DNA of 64,000 nt. Source: Ascaris suum. Taxonomy: Eukaryota > Nematoda > Chromadorea > Rhabditida > Ascarididae. A program made the translations under genes and the position numbers. Shown here piece after piece: positions 1 through 10,200 of this stretch. The stretch lies in assembly GCA_013433145.1 (NCBI GenBank), contig CM024178.1, positions 620,001 to 684,000 on the forward strand. Direction: 5' to 3'. Numbering within the stretch: position 1 is the stretch's first letter; each line of letters opens with the position of its first letter. Under the pieces are notes generated by a model. The model did no database searches and was not told the DNA's origin. It saw only the letters and a list, made by a program, of their open reading frames with translations.

Positions 1-88
1 CAAAGGAGAATTCAAGAAGAAATGCGTTGCATGGATCAAGGAGGTAGCCAACGAGGAGCAAATCGAGGAGCTTAAAACGCTTCATGAG
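1..88 (+). CDS. npa-1: NPA exon, C-terminal half of a divergent unit (partial at the window edge)
   Basis: Reading from base 2 the exon encodes KKKCVAWIKEVANEEQIEEL and then KTLHE. This matches the first-cysteine helix and the following E-E-x-x-x-E-L segment of the array units (CREILKHVVGEEKAAEL). It ends in phase 0 before a weak donor, GAG|GTTGGC. An in-frame stop follows in the intron at 110-112, so splicing is required. Confidence 0.7.
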
Positions 89-1970
89 GTTGGCATATTT
101 GCAAAAGAGTGACAAAATATATTTTTTAATTATAAATTTAATGGAATGTAAACTTATATTAAATAATGCGACTCCCAACCTATTTTTCGCTATCGCGTGA
201 AAAAAAAAGTGCATTTCGTAACCAACTTAGAAGTTTACCTAGAGAGTTGACATGGTGGGCGCTTTTGTGTTCCCCCCACCTCATCAGCCGCTTTCATACG
301 TCAAGACCAAATAATAGATATGCAAAATAATGCCTTCATGATTATGTTAACTTAATGGTTCACTATATTTTGCAAGCCTTTCTTTTTTTGCAACTTTATC
401 GACGTTCTACATTTGCATATTCAGTTTTTTCCACATTCAAATGCTTATAACTCTTCATGAGCTTAATGGGTCGACATGAAAAATAGCATGAATGATCAAA
501 TTATACTGTACATTATGTCAATCAAATTGCATAAATACAGCTTCACTTGTTCTCATGCTGAAACTCTCTTACTCACAAGTACGACGTATATGAAAAGATG
601 CAGACAAACCTACAGATAAGCTAAACAGACATACACGACAAGAAATGTCATCGCCGTAATCCGCCTTTGTGGATTTGCATCACCTTTAGTCTTACGATAA
701 AACGGCAAAATTGTTTATTTTTTGGAGTGCCTTCTATTGCGACTGCAATTACTTTACTACATCTCAGTGCCGCTCAGCAAAGTGATCTGTGTTCTTCCTG
801 GACCCTAGAGTGCATTCATTGATCACTCTTTTAACCGAGTTTATGCTAGCAACATTCCACTTGTTCTTTTCTCTCTATTTTTCACTCCAGAAAAAATTTC
901 CATACATCTTTCTTGTGAATTTTTTCCGCAGCTAAATAGGTGACTTTTCCTGCAAATCATTAGATCGTGCATAGTAAAAAAAATCATTCTAACAAGGACT
1001 ATTATAGGAAGATTGTTGAAAAAGCCGCCATCCGTTGATTTCTTCAACTGTAGATCAGCAAATCTTCGCCTCATCGGTTTATAAGCCAATGAAAGTGACT
1101 TTGAAGAAGTTCATTACGAGTCATCACAACAGAAATCAGTTTAGCAATAAAACGGGCTAGTAAAAAACATTGCGTTTGTGTGCTCTTGAAAATTTTACAT
1201 TTGTTCAATTCGCGTTGCAAAATTTCCGCTTTGCATGTCGTTTATTTGTTGGTTATGACATCATCATCATCTGCTAAAGCAATATTCCATTATTCAAAAA
1301 AAGTTACAGTCATCTAAAAGCCTCTGAAATTTTGCGTATACTTTACTATTGTCTAGATTATCATTTTAGACTGGTTAGGTCGCAAAAAGCAAATCTTTCT
1401 TAGGGTATGCACGAGCGTTATTGGGCACTTTTATTATTTACTGGGAAATTATGAAGCTGGCATTTCTTTTGAAGACTGCAAAGCGCATATAGTGTCAGAT
1501 GCTGTGATACTCTTGTTTGTTGACTGAGAAATATCCATATCTAGCACCATCATAGGTACAGAACTGATAATGCGAATAACTAAGTAATCGACGACTGATA
1601 AGCGATAAGTCGGGAATTGGCTGTTTTCGTAGCAAAGCAATGAATTGACCAAACTGACCAAGTCTTCAGGAAAGGTTCGCCAGTGAATACTAGATACCCT
1701 TACAGAATAAAGTATAAAGTGATAATCTACAGGCGTGCTTCAAGCACTTGCCCGAACGATCGGATGTGATAGTGCACTTCAAATTTGTTACGATAACTTC
1801 TGCTTGCAGGCATTGGTCGTATTGGCTGAATTACAAAAAGCACGTACTATGCCATTTTTAAGCGTGCTTCTTAATTGCTTTAATTTTTTTCTACGGTCGA
1901 ATAGAGCAGCAGTGTCATTGTTGAAGCGCCTTACGCTTTTGAGCCCTTTCTAATTCAAATCGCTGTTCAG
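89..1970 (+). other. Intron of the NPA gene, nothing else recognised
   Basis: About 1.9 kb of AT-rich sequence with frequent stops on both strands. Short open frames here (for example minus 841-1089 and minus 1449-1661) show no family pattern or splice context. I see no RNA gene or mobile element. Confidence 0.5.
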
Positions 1971-2061
1971 AAAGGTGATATGGCAGCGGTGAATGCTAAG
2001 ATTGAATCGTACTTCACGAAACTTTCGGCACCACGACAAGAGAGAATCACAAAATTGCGAG
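1971..2061 (+). CDS. npa-1: NPA exon, helix 3/4 segment of the divergent first unit
   Basis: The acceptor GCTGTTCAG|AAAGGTGAT joins in phase 0 to the exon ending at 88. The product begins KGDMAAVNAKIESYFTKL and continues SAPRQERITKLR, matching the array segment that runs from KEELKAKVEEAL to DEEKKQYI. The donor CGAG|GTTCGC is weak and leaves phase 1. The following exon that should carry the second cysteine is not certain; a candidate sits near 2186-2280, where a CYK motif occurs. Confidence 0.6.
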
Positions 2062-2547
2062 GTTCGCTTCACTTGTTTTTATCCCTTTTCTACCTGAGAC
2101 AGCAAGTGAAACCTAGTCGCCCCGCTGTCCTGAATTATATTCGCCTATATTTTTTTAGTAATTATTTTTTAATTTTTTCATGCAGTCAATGCTATAAACA
2201 GGATGCTGGAGCCGCTTTGCTTCGTGCATATGCTGGATTCATTGCTATAAGCACTAAGATTCTCCTTATGTTTTCTAACTAAATCATTCACCAATGCACA
2301 GAACACAAGCGCAGTGGATTCGAAATTCTTTATGAAGTAGGTGTGCATAAGATAATTCAGTAGATCTGGTCTAGATTGTTTAACTATCGGATTAGCAATT
2401 GTACTTTTGCAAGCGAAGAAGTATTGTCGCCAACTTGAACGATATTATTACGCACGAAACATAAAATTAGGCAGTAATTAAAGGGAAGCGAACCGTTGAA
2501 AATTTCTACATCAATTCCACGCCATTTAAAGTTATCCAAATTCTAAG

Positions 2548-2820
2548 GCAAAGTTCGTTATTCCAAAGATGAAAAATGTTCAAAAATTGATTGCAGCACT
2601 TTGCAAAGAGGCTTGGGGAGTGAGTGCACCTTCAAGATCAAGAAGGGAGATTGATGCAGCATATAAAGAATGGATTGCTTGGATGACGGACTCACAAAAA
2701 AGTGAACTAGAGAGTATGCGTGCGGCTGGATCATCGTTCGATGAAATCCACGAAAAAATTAGCGGCTATTTTGGACAATTGGATGCTGGCAGAAGGAACG
2801 AACTTGTTAAAGAATACAAG
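2548..2820 (+). CDS. npa-1: NPA exon spanning the end of one divergent unit and the first half of the next
   Basis: The exon encodes the second-cysteine helix (LIAALCKEAWG), a basic linker SRSRR that could serve as a furin-type site, then the start of a new unit with the family tryptophans (KEWIAWMTDSQKSELESM) and a G-Y-F-x-x-L-D segment equivalent to YYDELEG. It ends in phase 0 at EYK|GTACTA. The acceptor is either 2547 (TTCTAAG) or 2568 (TTCCAAAG); both keep the frame. I chose the longer form because its first two residues, AK, match the AK of the array unit. Confidence 0.78.
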
Positions 2821-3318
2821 GTACTACTTACCTTAATTTTTGCTCCACTTCATTCTCATCCAATTATCTTCTCGGCTATGATGATCTACTAAATGTAAAA
2901 CAATCAAAAATTGGTTAATTCATGAGCAACTGGTCAATGTTGAAAAACGCAACACGGTTCTGTTAGCTGCCGACATTCTAGATGAGGTTAATCTTCAGCA
3001 AGACGTCGGCTGTCTCGGTATAATATGCGACTGCTGTGGCAGCGACCTGGCTGATCGCAATTATAAAAATATAACAAAAGCCACTGAATAATCACGAATA
3101 ATCACTTTCTGCGATTATGAATTGTAACATGAGTGCCTTCTTGAGGTCATGAATTACAACACGAATGCATGTTTTGCGTTTATGAATTATAAGAGTGTAA
3201 AGTTCATGAATAAATAACTTGCACGTCATTCTGTCATTCTGTCTAATATTATACATAGTGTTCATATATATGGCTGTTGATGTGATTAACTCATATATAT
3301 GGCAACAGAGGATTTTAG

Positions 3319-3483
3319 GATAAATGCAAGTCGTATTTCTCGGCAATGTCAGGCGAAGATGAGTTGAAGCAAATGACTAAATTATACGAATCAGGTGAAT
3401 ACGAAAAAGTGAAAGAGATCGTTGATACGGTTATCGAACGACAACCTGACGATAAAAGAAAACATGCGAAAAACTTGCAGAAG
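3319..3483 (+). CDS. npa-1: NPA exon, C-terminal half of divergent unit 2
   Basis: The acceptor GATTTTAG at 3311-3318 is followed in phase 0 by DKCKSYFSAMSGEDELKQM, which aligns with GGCREILKHVVGEEKAAEL of the array: the first cysteine and the G-E-(E/D) turn are conserved. The exon continues through YESGEYEKVKEIVD to LQK and ends in phase 0 before GTTGAA. It is 55 codons long. Confidence 0.8.
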
Positions 3484-4426
3484 GTTGAAATTATGCTAAT
3501 ATTTTTCCTCTTTTTTAGTGTTCATGAATTACACGAATGCATTTTTTTGCGGTAATAAATTATAACACAAATAGCGTTAATGTCGAGAATGCGAGTAGGT
3601 TATTGAGTTTAGAAGTATGAAATACTATGGGGATTGATTCAATGTAAGCACAACTAACAACCAATGGGTACGTAACAAATAAATCAAATGGAATTTTTAG
3701 TATAGCTCCTAACTATTTAAATACATTAATGTTAATGAAGTGCGATCGGCTTTACTTTAATTTCAACGCTGAAATTTGCAATATTTTAGTTGAAATTAGC
3801 GTTGCACAGAAATGATTATTTGAGACAGTAATGCTTATAACTTATCAATTTGAATGAAATCTTATTTCGCAACGAAAAGCGTGAAATGCATATAGGAATA
3901 TTTTAGATGGTATGCGAGGAATGCTTACAATTTAAGTAAATGAAGTAACTTAGGTAAGTATTTTTTGAAGTCTTCTCTTTTGCGATTCCAATCAAGAGCC
4001 AGAAATAACGTCTCGATATCCGTTCAGCTCAAAAACTTCTACGAATAAATAAATTGCGACACTAAACATTGAGCAATTAAAATATATGCCACACTGGATG
4101 GTTCAAATACATACTCATGTTAAGATGGATGATGGCCTGAGGATAAATAAACGAAGAAAGGCTTGGAGTAATGACACTCGTCGTTTTTCCAAGTCTTTGG
4201 GAATATGGAATACGATATGAAATATGGAAACATGGAAATCATCACTCTGCAATAATATGAATCCCAGACATGACTCGGATATGGAAAATCAGCAGCCAGC
4301 CGAATGAGACCAAACCGGATAAGTGGTGCATTATAATGTACCGTCATCAAGCTTACCCTTCAGCTGTTCAGGATATTTTCACATTTATGCAAGATTAGTA
4401 AAAGTCATTCATTTCGAATTTTCAAG
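3484..4426 (+). other. NPA intron, nothing recognised
   Basis: AT-rich, stop-dense sequence between two phase-0 exons. The short minus-strand frame at 4120-4350 has no splice context or family match. Confidence 0.4.
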
Positions 4427-4584
4427 GTTTGCTATGAGGTTTATCACAAGGCGAAACAGAGCAAGACCCGCCGTGATATCGATGCACTAATGGATAAACA
4501 TCTCACTTGGCTTACTTATGAACAGAGAGCCGAGATAAAGAGATTGAAGCAGGACGGTGGATCCACCGACGATATCAAAGCAAA
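4427..4584 (+). CDS. npa-1: NPA exon, second-cysteine helix of unit 2 and first half of unit 3
   Basis: Begins VCYEVYHKAKQSKTRRDIDA: the second cysteine, then a basic linker ending TRR, then DKHLTWLTYEQRAEIKRL, an almost residue-for-residue match to THLKWLSQEQKDELLKM. It ends in phase 2 at IKA followed by AA, before the donor GTGCGA. The codon is completed by the first base of the next exon to give K. Confidence 0.85.
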
Positions 4585-4975
4585 GTGCGAATTCTAAGAT
4601 TTATTTCTTTGAAAAACTCGTTTCATAATAAAATATCAGCTATTCCTGATTAAAACTGCGTCATGTGTAAAGTGCTCGTTGAACAATATCGCATCCGCCT
4701 CACAGCTTTTCAGATTCTAAAACTAAGGTCAAATGGTTGAAAAATTCTTTTCAGTACAACGGTGAGCTCGGAGGAGGCTGATGGCACTGCTAATATGTTT
4801 TAGTGGTTTGTGAGAAATGTAACAAATTTAAGAATTTTGTTATTGACATTATGGTTTCGGGAAACGTAGAATATATTTGCACTCGTCGTCAAATTGCTAC
4901 GGGAAATCGATAACAATGTGCATAATAGATATTTTTTTAATTGAATAAATAGCGTTGCTAATACTGTTGTTCTAG

Positions 4976-5138
4976 GCTGATGACTTTCCTAAAAAGCCTG
5001 GGAGAAGAGGAGCAAAAGACAGCAACCGAGAGAACTAAGCATTCATGTTATGCTTGGCTTCGTGAGGTCGCAACAGACGAAGAAATAGATGAACTGGAGC
5101 GACTACATCAGTGGGATCATGCCGCTTGCAAGAAAAAA
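4976..5138 (+). CDS. npa-1: NPA exon, helices 2-3 of divergent unit 3
   Basis: Phase-2 entry after GTTGTTCTAG. The product LMTFLKSLGEEEQKTATE continues into KHSCYAWLREVATDEEIDEL, carrying the first cysteine. It ends AACKKK in phase 0 at a strong donor, GTAAGA. The intron positions at 4584 and 5138 fall at matching places in the domain. Confidence 0.85.
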
Positions 5139-6059
5139 GTAAGAAAATCGTTATTTTCAGCAGTTCTTTTCCATTAGCAAATACCGATCACATTATAGAG
5201 ATGTTGATCTAGAAAACGACTTGCATGAACTTTTGTGATTTCAAGTTTCATCTGTCTTTATTTCAAACCACACAATCGCACAAACAGCTTCGAGCCCACA
5301 TTTGAGAGTTGATTACATCGAATAGAACGAAATATATCGACGAGTTAAGGTGAAATTTTCTTTACTAAAAGTGAAAAAGATCGTCTTTTCAGGACGAGTA
5401 AAAGCGAAATTCTAGAAAGGACAGATTTTTATGACGATTATATATATTTTCTGAGTCCCGGTTGCTCTTATATCGGTTGAAGAAGTGGTTACATTGATCT
5501 CTGCTCGAAATTCCATGAGGTTTATCAAGTGAGTGGGCCTTATACCGTCCGCATATTTCAAAGCGGACGTAAATCCAAGGCTTATTGAATTCGACGGAGG
5601 GCGCACAGTCCGGGAAGGTGATGAGGGTACATGCATTCAAGGAAATCGTTATTTTTCTTTTTGTCACAGTGCTCTTGCATATCGGATTTCTCGGCAATTT
5701 TTTAACGTAAAGTGAGCCAGTTCGAGGTAAAGAGCTTGTATTCAAGGGAAGGAGGAGGAGGGTTATAGTGTTCGTGGCTTTCCAAACCTATACGCATTCG
5801 AGGAAGAAAGAGTTATTGAAAGGAAGCTTACAAGCAAAAAATAGGAAACATTCTTCTTGCCAGTTTATGACGTCGTCACTGTTCCATTTTCACGCTTGGT
5901 ACTCTGTTGTTCAATTATAAATTTTCTTGACCAGTCCGCAAAAAACAAGACATTACAATCCTTAAAAGCTTTCTACTGATCATAGAATCAGATGTTTTTT
6001 TTTCAGTGCGTTATAGATATTTCCGAATATCTGTGATAGCTGACCACAAAAAAATTCAG

Positions 6060-6191
6060 GTGCGCGAATACATACAACGTCTTTCGCCTGAAAAACAGGA
6101 AGCAGTAAATCGTGATCTGGCGGTTTGTGAGCAAATCTGGTATAATCATCATCAGCACAATTTGCATCATCATCGTAGACGTGGTCTAAAG
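6060..6191 (+). CDS. npa-1: NPA exon, last helix of unit 3 followed by a histidine/arginine-rich tail
   Basis: Phase 0 after AAATTCAG. VREYIQRLSPEKQEAVNRD aligns with KVEEALHAVTDEEKKQYI of the array; the second cysteine is in LAVCEQIWY. It then runs into NHHQHNLHHHRRRGLK, where the array has HTSRRRRHH. A second possible acceptor at 6006 would add 18 residues but is less consistent with the domain alignment. Confidence 0.82.
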
Positions 6192-6386
6192 GTGAACGAT
6201 CAATTATTGTTTATATTAGCACGAACACTTAAGGATAATTACAGATGGCTGAAACGTGCAGTCTGTTCGAAATATAAAGCCGTTAATTATTCAGGTATGC
6301 TCAAAAAATAATGAAGTTTGTAGTCGCATATAAACCGCTTTTCGTTTTCGTTTCGATTATAACATTTGGAAAATGTTTATTTATAG

Positions 6387-6462
6387 AAAGGAAGCAGTTC
6401 CAGTGAAGACAGCAATGAACGTGATGGGCGTCATCGAAGCGGACAGCACAGCATGAAAAGCG
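6387..6462 (+). CDS. npa-1: NPA linker exon, serine/charged spacer
   Basis: Phase-0 entry after TTTATAG. The product GSSSEDSNERDGRHRSGQHS is low in hydrophobic residues and has no helix pattern. It exits in phase 1 (AAAAGCG|GTACGA) and joins the 7224 exon to give ERVRRGE, a dibasic/furin-like motif. It looks like a propeptide-type spacer that separates the old divergent units from the array. Confidence 0.7.
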
Positions 6463-7223
6463 GTACGATATTCATTCCAAGCAAGAAGATGAAATAAGAA
6501 GGAAATGACAGCGTTTATTTTCCAACATTTGATGCTCTAAATACATCGGCTCAACTTTTTTCATTATCCATTTTAGTGAAAAACACTCACTATTCAACAC
6601 TCAATAGCTGTTTTCCGGATATGCAAATTGCGAAAAATGTGGGAAATGAGGATTCTTTTTTTGTTGATTTTGCTCATAGAGCCCACTCACCTCATCGACG
6701 GTAAATGTGGCCCAAAAATCTGATTTAAAATTTCCCGTCGGAGCTGAGATTTGCGCATCTTTTCATGGCGGGGGAGTACAGTGTGTATTAAAATTGCTTT
6801 CTTTTGATCATATTCTTTGAAATTCATGTAGATGCTGCAATTACTGATTATTGGAATTGTTGACCTTTTTTTCAATGTAGATTTGTGCTATTCCTCCTAG
6901 AAGATAACATTCTGATTTGGTGGACATCGCTTTATCACGTTTGGAAACTTCCACACAGATGTGCTTAAGATTTTTAATGCACTGCAGTAATAGAGGATGG
7001 CAGGATGGGTGCAAAGGGGAAGGAGAGCTGCATCAAGCGATGTATTGATGCAAAGCAAAGCTAATATCGAGACGGAAATAAAGAGAGTCAAGATATAGGG
7101 TAACATGGAGCACTGACAACGAATGTCATCTTATTCAACTCACATAGAATGGAGCTAGATTATAGGTTTTACCTCGGAATGCCTTCACGCTTAAAAATAC
7201 TGCACCTTATGAACACTTTTCAG

Positions 7224-10200
7224 AACGCGTCAGAAGAGGCGAAAGTCCGCAACATACAATGGAACACTATCTCAAAACCTATCTGAGCTGGCTGACAGAA
7301 GAACAAAAAGAAAAGCTGAAAGAAATGAAAGAGGCAGGCAAAACGAAGGCAGAGATCCAACATGAAGTGATGCGCTACTACGATCAACTGCATGGTGAAG
7401 AAAAACAACAAGCAACAGAAAAGCTCAAAGTGGGCTGCAAAATGCTCCTGAAAGGAATCATCGGCGAGGAAAAGGTAGTTGAGCTGAGGAACATGAAGGA
7501 AGCAGGAGCAGACATTCAAGAACTTCAACAAAAGGTTGAGAAGATGCTTTCCGAGGTCACAGACGAAAAGCAGAAAGAAAAAGTCCACGAGTATGGACCC
7601 GCATGCAAAAAGATCTTCGGTGCGACAACACTGCAACATCATCGACGAAGGAGGCATCATTTCACCCTTGAAAGTAGTCTAGATACCCATCTGAAATGGC
7701 TCAGTCAGGAACAGAAAGATGAATTGTTAAAAATGAAGAAAGATGGAAAGGCAAAGAAAGAGCTCGAAGCGAAAATTCTTCATTACTATGATGAACTCGA
7801 AGGAGATGCTAAAAAAGAGGCAACTGAGCATTTGAAAGGCGGATGCCGAGAAATTCTTAAGCATGTTGTTGGGGAAGAGAAGGCAGCAGAGCTGAAGAAC
7901 CTCAAAGACTCGGGAGCAAGCAAAGAAGAACTCAAAGCCAAAGTCGAAGAGGCGCTTCATGCAGTGACCGACGAGGAGAAGAAGCAATACATCGCCGATT
8001 TTGGACCAGCATGCAAGAAAATCTATGGTGTACATACTTCGCGACGAAGGAGGCATCATTTCACCCTTGAAAGTAGTCTAGATACCCATCTGAAATGGCT
8101 CAGTCAAGAACAGAAAGATGAATTGTTAAAAATGAAGAAAGATGGAAAGGCAAAGAAAGAACTCGAAGCGAAAATTCTTCATTACTATGATGAACTCGAA
8201 GGAGATGCTAAAAAAGAGGCAACTGAGCACTTGAAAGGCGGATGCCGAGAAATTCTTAAGCATGTTGTTGGGGAAGAGAAGGCAGCAGAGCTGAAGAACC
8301 TCAAAGACTCGGGAGCAAGCAAAGAAGAACTCAAAGCCAAAGTCGAAGAGGCGCTTCATGCAGTGACCGACGAGGAGAAGAAGCAATACATCGCCGATTT
8401 TGGACCAGCATGCAAGAAAATCTATGGTGTACATACTTCGCGACGAAGGAGGCATCATTTCACCCTTGAAAGTAGTCTAGATACCCATCTGAAATGGCTC
8501 AGTCAAGAACAGAAAGATGAATTGTTAAAAATGAAGAAAGATGGAAAGGCAAAGAAAGAACTCGAAGCGAAAATTCTTCATTACTATGATGAACTCGAAG
8601 GAGATGCTAAAAAAGAGGCAACTGAGCACTTGAAAGGCGGATGCCGAGAAATTCTTAAGCATGTTGTTGGGGAAGAGAAGGCAGCAGAGCTGAAGAACCT
8701 CAAAGACTCGGGAGCAAGCAAAGAAGAACTCAAAGCCAAAGTCGAAGAGGCGCTTCATGCAGTGACCGACGAGGAGAAGAAGCAATACATCGCCGATTTT
8801 GGACCAGCATGCAAGAAAATCTATGGTGTACATACTTCGCGACGAAGGAGGCATCATTTCACCCTTGAAAGTAGTCTAGATACCCATCTGAAATGGCTCA
8901 GTCAAGAACAGAAAGATGAATTGTTAAAAATGAAGAAAGATGGAAAGGCAAAGAAAGAACTCAAGCGAAAATTCTTCATTACTATGATGAACTCGAAGGA
9001 GATGCTAAAAAAGAGGCAACTGAGCACTTGAAAGGCGGATGCCGCGAAATTCTTAAGCATGTTGTTGGGGAAGAGAAGGCAGCAGAGCTGAAGAAACTCA
9101 AAGACTCGGGAGCAAGCAAAGAGGAACTCAAAGCCAAAGTCGAAGAGGCGCTTCATGCAGTGACCGACGAGGAGAAGAAGCAATACATCGCCGATTTTGG
9201 ACCAGCATGCAAGAAAATCTATGGTGCACATACTTCGCGACGAAGGAGGCATCATTTCACCCTTGAAAGTAGTCTAGATACCCATCTGAAATGGCTCAGT
9301 CAAGAACAGAAAGATGAATTGTTAAAAATGAAGAAAGATGGAAAGGCAAAGAAAGAACTCGAAGCGAAAATTCTTCATTACTATGATGAACTCGAAGGAG
9401 ATGCTAAAAAAGAGGCAACTGAGCACTTGAAAGGCGGATGCCGCGAAATTCTTAAGCATGTTGTTGGGGAAGAGAAGGCAGCAGAGCTGAAGAACCTCAA
9501 AGACTCGGGAGCAAGCAAAGAAGAACTCAAAGCCAAAGTCGAAGAGGCGCTTCATGCAGTGACCGACGAGGAGAAGAAGCAATACATCGCCGATTTTGGA
9601 CCAGCATGCAAGAAAATCTATGGTGTACATACTTCGCGACGAAGGAGGCATCATTTCACCCTTGAAAGTAGTCTAGATACCCATCTGAAATGGCTCAGTC
9701 AAGAACAGAAAGATGAATTGTTAAAAATGAAGAAAGATGGAAAGGCAAAGAAAGAACTCGAAGCGAAAATTCTTCATTACTATGATGAACTCGAAGGAGA
9801 TGCTAAAAAAGAGGCAACTGAGCACTTGAAAGGCGGATGCCGAGAAATTCTTAAGCATGTTGTTGGGGAAGAGAAGGCAGCAGAGCTGAAGAACCTCAAA
9901 GACTCGGGAGCAAGCAAAGAAGAACTCAAAGCCAAAGTCGAAGAGGCGCTTCATGCAGTGACCGACGAGGAGAAGAAGCAATACATCGCCGATTTTGGAC
10001 CAGCATGCAAGAAAATCTATGGTGTACATACTTCGCGACGAAGGAGGCATCATTTCACCCTTGAAAGTAGTCTAGATACCCATCTGAAATGGCTCAGTCA
10101 AGAACAGAAAGATGAATTGTTAAAAATGAAGAAAGATGGAAAGGCAAAGAAAGAACTCGAAGCGAAAATTCTTCATTACTATGATGAACTCGAAGGAGAT

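Noticed and set aside
3092..3346. Minus-strand 84-codon frame
   Set aside because: Antisense to intron and the 3319 exon, no pattern.
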